A stretch of 64,000 bases of DNA from Triticum aestivum (taxonomy: Eukaryota; Streptophyta; Magnoliopsida; Poales; Poaceae): assembly GCF_018294505.1 (NCBI RefSeq), contig NC_057812.1, positions 55,968,074 through 56,032,073 on the forward strand. The letters run 5' to 3'. The notes below the pieces were generated by a model, which ran no database searches, had not been told where the DNA came from, and was given only the letters and a program-made list of their open reading frames with translations. How positions within the stretch are numbered: the stretch's first letter is position 1; every line of letters begins with the position of its first letter. This document shows positions 54,619 to 64,000 of the stretch, piece by piece. A program made the translations under genes and the position numbers.

Positions 54619-55509
54619 GAAGAGCTGAAAATGGTATTCCAAGCTCATGCCCGGGTCGAGAGATATGAAGTCTCCGACAAGTTCTTCAGTTGTAAGATGG
54701 AGGAAAATAGTTCTGTCAGTGAGCACATACTCAAAATGTCTGGGTTGCATAACCGCTTCACTCAACTGGGAGTTAATCTCCCGGATGACGCGGTCATTAA
54801 CAGAATCCTTCAGTCGCTTCCACCGAGCTGCAAGAGCTTTGTGATGAACTTCAATATGCAGGGGATGGAAAAGACCATTCCTAAGGTATATTCAATGCTG
54901 AAATCAGCGGAGGTGGAAATCAAAAAGGAACATCAAGTGTTGATGGTTAATAAAACCTCTAAGTTTAAGAAAGGCAAGGATAAGAAGAACTTAAAGAAGG
55001 ACGGCAAGGGGGTTGCCGCTCCCGGTAAGCAAGCTGCTGGGAAGAAGTCAAAGAATGGACCCAAGCCTGAGACTGAGTGTTTTTATTACAAGGGAAGTGG
55101 TCACTGGAAGCGCAACTGCCCCAAATACTTAGCGGACAAGAAGGTCGGCAACACTAAAGGTATATGTGATATACATGTCATTGATGTGTACCTTACCAGT
55201 ACTCGTAGTAGCTCCTGGGTATCTGATACCGGTGCGGTTGCTCACATTTGTAACTCAAAGCAGGAGCTGTGGAATAAGCGGAGACTGGCGAAGGACGAGG
55301 TGACGATGCGCGTCAGGAATGGTTCCAAGGTCGATGTGATCGCCGTCGGCACGCTACCTCTACATTTACCTATGGGATTAGTTTTAAACCTCAATAATTG
55401 TTATTTAGTACCAGCTTTGAGCATGAACATTGTATCAGGATCTCGTTTAATTCGAGATGGCTACTCATTTAAATCCGAGAATAATGGTTGTTCTATTTAT
55501 ATGAGATAG
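54619..55509 (+). pseudogene. gag: Angela-type gag C-terminus and protease
   Basis: It resumes after the GAAGA duplication (ELKMVFQAHARVERYE). The gag continues (SVSEHILKMSGLHNRF, YSMLKSAEVEIKKEHQ) to a knuckle CFYYKGSGHWKRNC in which the second Cys is Tyr. The protease motif SSSWVSDTGAVAHI is at about 55210-55240. A TAG at 55507-55509 ends this stretch, and the same frame continues. Confidence 0.85.
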
Positions 55510-58290
55510 ATGTTTTATGGTCATGCCCCGCTGGTGAATGGTTTATTCTTAATGAATCTCGAGCGTAATGTTACACATATTCATAGTGTGAATACCAAAA
55601 GATGTAAGGTTGATAATGATAGCCCCACATACTTGTGGCACTGCCGCCTTGGTCACATAGGTGTCAAACGCATGAAGAAGCTCCATGCAGATGGACTTTT
55701 GGAGTCTGTTGATTACGAATCATTTGACACGTGCGAACCATGCCTCATGGGTAAACTGACCAAGACTCCATTCTCAGGAACAATGGAGCGAGCAACCAAC
55801 TTATTGGAAATCATACATACTGATGTGTGCGGTCCAATGAGTGTTGAGGCTCGCGGTGGCTATCGTTATGTTCTCACCCTCACTGATGACTTGAGTAGAT
55901 ATGGGTATGTCTACTTACTGAAACACAAGTCTGAGACCTTTGAAAAGTTCAAGGAATTTCAAAGTGAGGTTGAGAATCAACGTGACAGAAAAATCAAGTT
56001 CTTGTGATCAGATCGTGGGGGAGAATACTTGAGTCATGAATTTGTCACACACTTAAGGAAATGTGGAATAGTTTCACAACTCACGCCGCATGGAACACCT
56101 TAGCGTAATGGTGTGTCTGAACGTCATAATCGCACTCTATTGGATATGGTGCAATCTATGATGTCTCTTACCGATCTACCGCTGTCATTTTGGGGCTATG
56201 CTTTAGAGACTGCCGCATTCACTTTAAATAGGGCTCCGTCGAAATCCGTTGAGATGACACCGTATGAATTATGGTTTGGGAAGAAACCTAAGCTGTCGTT
56301 TCTAAAAGTTTGGGGATGCGATGCTTATGTCAAGGAACTTCAACCTGAAAAGCTCGAACCCAAATCGGAAAAATGCTTCTTCATAGGATACCCTAAAGAA
56401 ACTATTGGGTATACCTTCTACCTCAGATCCGAAGGCAAGATCTTTGTTGCCAAGAATGGATCCTTTCTAGAGAAAGAGTTTCTCTAGAAAGAAATAAATG
56501 GGAGGAAAGTAGAACTTGATGAAGTATTACCTCTTGAACCGGGGACTGGTGCAGCTCAGGAAATTGTTCCTTAGGTGCCTGCACCGACTAGAGAGGAAGT
56601 TAATGATGATGATCATGAAACTTCAGATCAAGTTGCTACTGAACTTCGTAGGTCCACAAGGACACGTTCCACACCAGAGTGGTACGGCAACCCTGTCTTG
56701 GAAATCATGTTGTTAGACAACGATGAACCTTCGAACTATGAAGAAGCGATGGCGGGCCCAGATTCGGACAAATGGCTGGAAGCCATGAAATCCGAGATAG
56801 GATCCATAGAAGTATGGACTTTGACTGACTTTCCCGATGATCGGCGAGCCATAGAAAATAAATGGATCTTTACGAAGAAGATAGACGCGGATGGTAATGT
56901 GACCATCTATAAAGCTCGGCTTGTCGCTAAGGGTTATCGACAAGTTCAAGGGGTTGACTACGATGAGACTTTCTCACCCGTAGCGTAGATGAAGTCCGTC
57001 CGAATCATGTTAGCAATTGCCGCAATCTATGATTATGAGATATGGCAAATGGACGTCAAAACGGCATTCCTTAATCGTTTCCTTAAGGAAGAATTGTATA
57101 TGATGCAGCCGGAAGGTTTTGTCGATCCTAAGAATGCTGACAAGGTGTGCAAGCTCCAACACTCAATTTATGGGCTGGTGCAAGCATCTCGGAGTTGGAA
57201 CATTCGTTTTGATGAGATGATCAAAGCGTTTGGGTTTACGCAGACTTATGGAGAAGCCTGCATTTACAAGAAAGTGAGTGGGAGCTCTGTAGCATTTCTC
57301 ATATTGTATGTGGATGACATACTGTTGATGGGAAATGATATAGAATTCTTGGAAAGCATAAAGGCCTACTTGAACAAGTGTTTTTCAATGAAGGATCTTG
57401 GAGAAGCTGCTTACATATTAGGCATCAAGACCTATAGGGATAGATCGAGACGCCGCATTGGTCTTTCACAGAGTACGTACCTTGACAAGATATTGAAGAA
57501 GTTCAATATGGATTAGTCAAAGAAGGGGTTCTTGCCTGTATTGCAAGGTACGAGATTGAGCAGGGCTCAATTCCCGACCACGGCAGAAGATAGAGAAAAG
57601 ATGAGTGTCGTCCCCTATGCCTCGGCCATAGGGTCTATCATGTATGCTATGCTGTGTACCAGACCTGATGTAAACCTTGCCGTAAGTTTGGTAGGAAGGT
57701 ACCAAAGTAATCCCGGCATGGGACACTGGACAGCGGTCAAGAATATCTTGAAGTACCTGAAGAGGACTAAGGATATGTTTCTCGTTTATGGAGGTGACGA
57801 AGAGCTCGTCGTAAAGGGTTACGTTGATGCTAGCTTCGACACAGATCTGGATGACTCTAAGTCACAAACCGGATACATGTATATTTTGAATGGTGGGGTA
57901 GTAAGCTGGTGCAGTTGCAAGCAAAGCGTTGTGGCGGGATCTACATGTGAAATAGAGTACATGGCAGCCTCCGAGGCAGCACAAGAAGCAATATGGGTGA
58001 AGGAGTTCATTACCGACCTAGGAGTCATACCCAATGCGTCGGGCCCGATGACTCTCTTCTGTGACAACACTGGAGCTATTGCCCTTGCCAAGGAGGCCAG
58101 GTTTCATAGGAAGACTAGGCATATCAAGCGTCGCTTCAACTCCATTCGTGAAAGTGTTCAAAATGGAGACATAGATATTTGTAAAGTACATACGGACCTG
58201 AATGTGGCAGATCCGTTGACTAAACCTCTCCCTAGACCAAAACATGATCAACACCAGAACTGCATGGGTGTTCGATTCATCACAATGTAA
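55510..58290 (+). pseudogene. pol: Angela-type integrase, RT and RNase H, multiple nonsense codons
   Basis: One frame runs to the final stop. In-frame stops are TGA 56005-56007 (in the integrase FL*SDRGGEY), TAG 56101-56103 (TP*RNGVSER), TAG 56485-56487, TAG 56572-56574, TAG 56986-56988 (SPVA*MKS) and TAG 57514-57516. Domains are the zinc-binding HCRLGHIG...CEPCLMGK, the integrase core (IIHTDVCGP), RT (MDVKTAFLN, LILYVDDILLMGND) and RNase H (GYVDASFD, TCEIEYMAASEA, LFCDNTGAIALAKE). No frameshift is apparent. The element relies on copies elsewhere for mobility. Confidence 0.92.
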
Positions 58291-58322
58291 CTAGACTATT
58301 GACTCTAGTGCAAGTGGGAGAC

Positions 58323-60024
58323 TGTTGGAAATATGCCCTAGAGGCAATAATAAAATGGTTATTATTATATTTCTTTGTTCATGATAATTGTCTATTATTC
58401 ATGCTATAATTGTGTTATCCGAAAATCGTAATACATGTGTGAATACATACACCACAACATGTCCCTAGTGAACCTCTAGTTTACTAGCTCGTTGATCAAA
58501 AGATACTCATGGTTTCGACATTGGATGTCATTGATAACGGGATCACATCATTAGGAGAATGATGTGATGGACAATACCCAATCCTAAGCATAGCTCAAAG
58601 ATCGTGTAGTTCGTTTGCTATAGCTTTTCCGAATGTCAAGTATCATTTCCTTAGACCATGAGATTGTGCAACTCCCAGATACCGTAGGAGTGCTTTGGGT
58701 GTGCCAAACGTCACAATGTAACTAGGTGACTATAAAGGTACACTACGGGTATCTCCAAAAGTGTCTGTTGGGTTGGCACGAATCAAGACTGGGATTTGTC
58801 ACTCCGTATGATGGAGAGGTATCTCTGGCCCACTCGGTAATGCACCATCATAATGAGCTCAATGTCACCAAGTGGTTGTTCACGGGATCATGCATTATGG
58901 TACGAGTAAAGTGACTTGCCGGTAACGAGATTGAACGAGGTATTGGGATACCGACGATCGGGTCTCGGGCAAGTAACGTACCGATTGACAAAGGGAATTG
59001 TATACGGGATTGATCGAATCCTCGACATCGTGGTTCATCCGATGAGATCATCGAGGAGCATGTGGGATCCAACATGGGTATCCAGATCCCGCTGTTGTTT
59101 ATTGACCGGAGAGTCATCTCGGTCATGTTTGCGTGTCTCCCGAACCCGTAGGGTCTACACACTCAAGGTTCGGTAACACTAGGGTTGTTGAGATATTAGG
59201 ATACAGTAACCCGAAAGTTATTCGGAGTCCTGGATGACATCCCAGACGTCACGAGGAGTTCTGGAATGGTCCGTAGGTGAAGATTTATATATAGGAAGTC
59301 AAGTTTCGGCCATCGGGAAGGTTTTCGGGGTAATCGGTATTGTACCGGGACCACCGGAAGGGTCCCGGGGGTCCACCGGGTGGGGACACCTATCCCGAAG
59401 GGCCCCATGGGCTGAAGTGGGAGGGGAACCAGCTCCAGATGGGCTGGTGCGCCCCCCATGGGCCTCCCCTACGCCTAGGGTTGGAAACCCTAGGGGTGGG
59501 GCGCCCCACTTGGCTTGGGGGCACTCCACCCCCCTTGGTCACTGCCCCCGCTTGGAGATGGCATCTCCTAGGGCCGGCACCCCCCTAGGGGTCCTATAAA
59601 TAGTGGCGGGGAGGGAGGGCAGCCGCACCCTAACCCCTGGCGCCTCCCTCTCCCTCCCGTGACACCTCTCCTTCTCGTAGTGCTCGGCGAAGCCCTGCCG
59701 AGATCGTCGTAGTTTCCAGCACCACGCTGTCGTGCTGCTGGATCTTCATCAACCTCTCCTCCCCCCTTGCTGGATCAAGTTGGAGGATACGCCTTCCCAA
59801 CCGTACGTGTGTTGAACGCGGAGGTGTCGTCCGTTCGACACTAGATCATCGGTGATTTGGATCACGACAAGTACGACTCCATCAACCCCATTCTCTTGAA
59901 CGCTTCCGCATGCGATCTACAAGGGTATGTAGATGCACTCCCCTCTCCCTCATTGCTAGATGACTCCATAGATTGATCTTGGTGATGCGTAGAAAATTTT
60001 AAAATTCTGCTACGTTCCCCAACA
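58323..60024 (+). repeat. 3' LTR of the Angela-type element
   Basis: 1702 bp, preceded by the purine-rich CAAGTGGGAGAC. TATA box CTATAAATAG at 59594-59603. It ends TTCCCCAACA. Differences from the 5' LTR cluster around 59200-59330. Confidence 0.93.
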
Positions 60025-60631
60025 TGTTCAACCTATACGTGCATGCACCCTTTGTTAAGGACATGGATTGTTACGGGTATTAATCAATCTTATCTGTTAT
60101 AAGCAGAACATTGATGTTTGCAGCGGTCTTTATGAATCACAACGTATCGAACGGGATATCAACATAGTAGGCTTATCTACATGAAAAAGATGACGTCAGA
60201 CTCAATGAACAATCATCGGTTTATGAAATGCCCGCTTCTGACCGCCCTGGCCCACCAAAGGTTCCTCTGTTGTGTGCTGCTTGTGTTGGGTCACTGACAT
60301 GCATGCCATGCACCCAAAGAGCCCACATGTCAGTGTAAGAACGGTGCGGTGTCCTAGGTCAGAGTTGAGGGCGCCACTCATGGCACGCCCGGCTGAACAC
60401 GCCTCTGTGCCGCATTCAAACGCCTCCATGAAACCCACCCGTGTGGAAGCCGAGAAACCCACTCTGGACACACGTCCGTTCATGACCGGGCCGGCGTTAA
60501 ACACAACACCAGCCAAGCTCCTCCCGTCCGCCATCTATTTAATCTCCTATTTAAACGAGGCCAAACGCCGGCCAAGAATCGCACACCTCCGCCGCTCCCC
60601 TATCTCCTCCACCATTTTGTCCACTCTTACA
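60025..60631 (+). other. Upstream region of the small ORF, with TATA-like box
   Basis: This continues the sequence left of 37545. CTATTTAAAC at 60547-60556 sits about 80 bp before ATG 60632, in a region rising in GC. The overlapping frame at 60272-60649 has no recognisable motif and ends on this ORF's start, so I do not call it. Confidence 0.4.
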
Positions 60632-60985
60632 ATGGCTTACGAAGAGTAGTTATTCCGCATCCGAGCCTGTTGGGTAGCCCGCCGGATACGAGCTATGCAG
60701 CTCACTGATCCACCTCCCTCCCCTCACCCAATGGAGCCAGTTGCCACCCCAAGCCGGCACGCGGTTCAGCTACTCGCCGCTCTAGGCCAGCTCGACGAGG
60801 AGCGGCGCACCGGCGTCGTTGCTGCCGTCCACGCCGCCGCCTCATACCACGTCTCCCGTTTCTGTGGCCGAGACTCCCATGCCAGCGGCTGCGCCATGCA
60901 AGGAGTGACAGATGCCGGGTGCGCGGAGAGCGACGAGTCGGTGGCCAGCGCCTCCGCGTCCGGCGCCATCATCGAGGAGAAGTAG
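60632..60985 (+). pseudogene. Small unrecognised gene with TAG at codon 6
   Basis: ATG 60632 reads MAYEE, then TAG (60647-60649). The same frame continues as LFRIRACWVARRIRAMQ...PSRHAVQLLAALGQLDEE...VAAVHAAASYHVSRF to a stop at 60983-60985, 117 codons in total. An internal Met at 60695 could restart a 96-residue protein. An upstream TATA-like box, plant-like start context (ACAATGGC) and coding-like composition suggest a former small gene. The TAG is explainable as CAG mutated by C-to-T. I do not recognise the protein: it is Ala/Arg/Ser-rich, with no membrane segment and no known motif. Confidence 0.4.
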
Positions 60986-61129
60986 AACACGGGAGGCCGC
61001 CGACGCTTAGGTCCCATGAAGGCCACCGCGTAGGCGACGCCGGCGTACACAGCAAGTGTCTTGTCGGATCCTTTTTTGCGAGGACCTTCATCGAGCCCGC
61101 ATGGGCTCCACGGAAAAGGGGAATGTTAG

Positions 61130-61199
61130 GATGAACTCGAGCCGGTGCCGGCCATGGCGAAGTAGTTGCCGGTGATGAACTCGAACCGGTGCCGGCCAC
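61130..61199 (+). repeat. Short direct repeat, 44-bp period
   Basis: GATGAACTCGA(G/A)CCGGTGCCGG occurs at 61130 and 61174. It is a local duplication with one substitution. Confidence 0.8.
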
Positions 61200-62665
61200 C
61201 ATCATCTTCGGCACCAGCCAATGATATTAGTTGGGCAGTGGGGAAGCGAGCCGTCCTTTGCGCTGAAGCATATACCTCCGGGGCTCCCGGCAGTCCGGTG
61301 ATCGTGCTGCTGGACATGAGGAACACAAATCGATCTGCGGGCGACCATTTAGGCCAGGTATTATATACATGTGCTGTCCAGAACTAGCACCGTGTATTTC
61401 ATTTGAATGTAATGAAATCCGTCATGTTTGTATGAAAATCCGGTATTTTATATGATTTCCGTTGTTGTTTATATGAAATATCAGTTTGTCTACGTGTTTG
61501 CGTGAATTTCGTCCGGTTGGTTGAGTTGTTGTCATAATGTGTGCGGCTATGGTTGGATGGCGTAATTTGCGGGTCACCGGTCGGTCTGCGGGTGGCTCAG
61601 GCGGCGTTGTGGGACAAAAAAACACAGCTCGTGCGAGCTCGTCTCCAATGTGCGCGCTGGAGGATGCATGACAGCATGAGCACCCGAGCCATTCCTCGTT
61701 CATCGGTGGCAAAGGCACCGATGGACAAAAGGGTCGCCAATATTTTGGCTACCCCGGGCAAGATCCAAACAGCCCCTCCCAATAGATTCAAATCCCTCGT
61801 TCGCCGTGGAATTTTTCCATGTGTTGTTTTCATGGACTAGCAAGATGCCTGTGCATTGCACGGAACATCAAGATGCATTTTTTACAAACTCCCGCATGCA
61901 TGCAAGGGATAATTAATGTCCTCCTTTGCTAGTACCACGAGGCAAACACCATTAATATTGCATCGATTAGTGTCAGTGGCTTTGTATATCTGCAAATTGT
62001 AATTTTGATAGTGGCCCCTTGTATATAAAAATGGAGGGAGAAAGATGAGAGATAAGGTGAGGAGGAGTGGGGCGTGGTGGTGACTGGTGGTCGGACTGGG
62101 CGGAGGCATGGGGATGGACGGCGCATTATGTCTAGGTTTGTATCTCTCTCACACACACCCACATAGGTTGGGGCCATGCACGAAGAGAAGAGGTGCACGC
62201 ACGGCACACGTACTCCCATCTCTTTCCCAACCACACCCATGCGGGTACACGGTGGAGCTCATTTCTGTACGAAAAAGGAAGCCCACGTGGTAATTTGGCA
62301 CGTGTACTGGTTGTCCACTTGGTGGAGGGAGGATCATCGACCACGGGTGAACAAACAAATTGCGACTTGACGCGTTATGTTAAATTAAAAAAAGAGGCAA
62401 ACCATGTGGGGCCTACCTTAGAGGCAAGGCTCTATACACTGGAGTACTTTAATGTGTCTCGTCAACTCGCAGAACGAGGAGAAGCTTGCTTAGTGTGCCG
62501 TCTCCCCTGCCCATGGGCACGATGGCTCGCGGGATGAGGTGAAGCTTGCTTACTATGCCTTATGCCCGCTCCCTCGCCCACGCGCGCGGTGGCTCGCAGC
62601 ACGAGGAGAAGATTTCACTACCCCCTCCATTTACTCCTCGTCCCTACTACGTACTTTGGTTAGTA

Positions 62666-62770
62666 CTCCCTCCATTTACTTATACAAGGCCACTATAAAA
62701 AAATACATTTTGCATCTATCCAAGGCCACAAATAGTAATCGAGACAAAAGTTACTACTCCCTCCTTTCCA
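62666..62770. mobile_element. Stowaway-type MITE fragments
   Basis: CTCCCTCCATTTACTTATAC at 62666 follows TA, as Stowaway elements do. A second CTCCCTCCTTTCC start is at 62757, also after TA-rich sequence. Neither has an obvious opposite terminal inverted repeat nearby, so these are fragments. Confidence 0.4.
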
Positions 62771-63132
62771 GTTTATGGCTCAATTTCAAAATTATTCCAA
62801 CCAAGGTAGACGGTGAGTGGTCGAATTAATTTCGTAGTTTGCACAAGTTATTAGTACGCTCGTTTTTCTCAAGAAGTTATGTTTACCGAAGCATTAATTA
62901 GAATGAATGACCACTAAATTTCCATGAACTTGTACATGCATTGGTTAGTTTCCTCTTGACACTGCTTGCGTCGGGTGATCTAACACACCTTGAAATCCAA
63001 CATGTAATGGTACTACTACTAGTATAGTAGAATTGAGACTTATCAAACGGAAAAACGAATGTTTTTTAGATGAGCCCTATAAACCCTAGTGGGTACGTAC
63101 TCCGTAAAAACAGATTTTTCCAAAACTAAGTC

Positions 63133-63195
63133 ACTCCCTTTCATGAATTCTGTAGTATACTCCTCCGTCGACGCTCCCTTTCATGAATTCTGTAA
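63133..63195 (+). repeat. Direct repeat CTCCCTTTCATGAATTCTGTA
   Basis: The same block of about 20 bp occurs at about 63133 and 63171, 38 bp apart, with a CTCCGTCGACG spacer. Confidence 0.75.
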
Positions 63196-63962
63196 TTCCT
63201 GTCGCCGACATGTGGGACATATAGCAACCGGGTCGACGTGTCAAGCACCAAATAACAGTGCAGAATAGCAGGGGGGGCGCACCCCACTCGTACCGGCCCA
63301 GTAGTAGTAATGAGCAATGATACGTCAAATCACAATGCCGCACTTTCCCAGACGGACGAAGCAACAATTATTTCACACTTCGGTTCGCCATCATCTCAAA
63401 CCACGTACTAGTATTGCTTCTGCCTCAAGAGGGACACGCGCATTGCCTTGGTACATCATGACACGTGGGACCGCATGACAGGCCATGCTCCCCCGCCGAT
63501 CGCTCGGTAAAATCACCTCATTTTTACTATACTTCCTCCGTATCGGTTTACTACATGGCATGCACGTCATTCTAGGTTGAGAATTTAACTGGCTATATAT
63601 GGAATGAACAGTACTCTAGCCTTTTAAAAAATGTTTACTTTTGTATAGTAGTACTATCGATGGATTGCGCCATGGAGCAAAAATTGAAATTAAAAAAAAG
63701 GTGGTACATATAAAGAGCGCTCGTCGCCAAATTATGCATATAGTACTATTTAAAAAGCTAGTACGTGCTTAATTGGGGTGCTAAATTCTATTAAAGTAAT
63801 ACTAGTAGTATGTATATACTGAAGAGTTAAAGTAAAAGAAGAAACATAACATAGTTCTGTTGGGGGCTCAGCACAACACACCCCTCAAATTAAACTAAGC
63901 ACACCTGAAATTAAACTATGCAACTAATCCGGTAGACACTGCATTAGAAGTTTAGAACCACC

Positions 63963-64000
63963 ATGAGCAACGACACTACCACCTTACTCGGAGTCCTCGT
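63963..64000 (+). other. Possible start of an ORF at the right edge
   Basis: ACCACCATGAGC followed by 12 open codons (MSNDTTTLLGVL) to the window end. The start context is good for a monocot, and the turn towards hydrophobic residues could begin a signal peptide. It is far too short to call a gene. Confidence 0.15.

Larger units (their letters stand above)
37545..60024 (+). mobile_element. Angela/WIS/BARE1-type Copia element, split by copy B
   Basis: LTRs 37545-39247 and 58323-60024 begin TGTTGGAAATATGCCC. The outer flanks are CGTTC (37540-37544) and TGTTC (60025-60029), a target duplication with one CpG-type change. Removing the nested element and its 5-bp duplication leaves about 8.7 kb, the usual size for this group. 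Gag, protease, integrase, RT and RNase H lie in one frame carrying seven stops. LTR divergence is clearly higher than in the two SIRE elements. Confidence 0.93.
60986..63962. other. Intergenic sequence without supported genes
   Basis: GC-rich to about 61330, then A/T-rich. 61380-61520 is T-rich and could be 3' untranslated sequence of the small ORF. ACTAGCAAGATGCC near 61838 resembles a dispersed Triticeae repeat end. Frames at 61541-61840 and 62193-62537 show no motif. Homopurine/homopyrimidine and ACTAGTA-type short repeats occur near 63010-63850. Confidence 0.45.

Noticed and set aside
60272..60649. Plus-strand ORF overlapping the small gene's promoter and start
   Set aside because: It runs through the TATA-like box, ends at the neighbouring start and has no motif.
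61541..62537. Several 60-114 codon ORFs on both strands
   Set aside because: Mutually overlapping, no motif, no start context or promoter support.
1..64000. tRNA or rRNA genes
   Set aside because: No cloverleaf or rRNA-like sequence was recognised. The TGGTATCAGAGC matches are primer-binding sites only.

Overview
This window is repeat-rich plant nuclear DNA, almost certainly from a Triticeae grass (wheat, Aegilops, barley or a relative). The grounds are LTRs that I recognise by recall as Angela/WIS/BARE1-type, Maximus-like (SIRE lineage), Fatima-like Gypsy and Sabrina/WHAM-like Athila sequence, plus a CACTA transposon. Family names rest on memory and should be checked against TREP. Element boundaries, target-site duplications (TSDs) and broken codons were read directly from the sequence. 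No intact host gene is visible, and I see no tRNA or rRNA gene.

Layout, left to right. (1) 1-8635: Copia/SIRE element copy A on the minus strand, with its left end outside the window. (2) 8636-14064: Athila-like Gypsy sequence in which a single LTR (9232 to about 10816) is flanked by internal sequence on both sides. (3) 14065-28286: Fatima-like Gypsy element, with LTR and gag on the left and protease/RT/RNase H on the right. It is split at 15728 by (4) 15729-25808, a complete SIRE-type element with two near-identical LTRs, a gag and a second large ORF, but no pol. (5) From 28287: a CACTA-type transposon end with subterminal repeats and a minus-strand, multi-exon En/Spm-associated protein gene that contains a tandemly repeated exon cassette. 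Its other end was not found. (6) 37545-60024: an Angela-type element split by (7) 40825-54618, a complete SIRE element copy B on the minus strand. (8) 60025-64000: low-copy-looking DNA with a small broken ORF at 60632-60985 and MITE traces.

The insertions nest cleanly. Copy B lies in Angela gag (TSD GAAGA/GAAGA). Angela lies in a CA/TG-rich repeat (CGTTC/TGTTC). The pol-less element lies at the Fatima gag-pol junction (TCCGC/TCCAC). Fatima lies in Athila (proposed TSD ATGGG, distal copy not in the window). LTR comparison by eye gives about 1% difference for the pol-less element, about 2% for copy B and clearly more for Angela, which agrees with the nesting order.

The most interesting material is in the SIRE-type elements. 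Both copy B and the pol-less element carry a large extra ORF, and the two ORFs are homologous to each other. In both, it is preceded by its own TATA box, a GC-rich leader and a putative leader intron with the acceptor just before the ATG. The pol-less element adds a dense array of short hairpin-forming palindromes (TCGGT-3 nt-ACCGA), both in its LTRs and around the internal promoter. Together these suggest a non-autonomous retrotransposon family that keeps gag and an independently transcribed accessory gene while borrowing pol.
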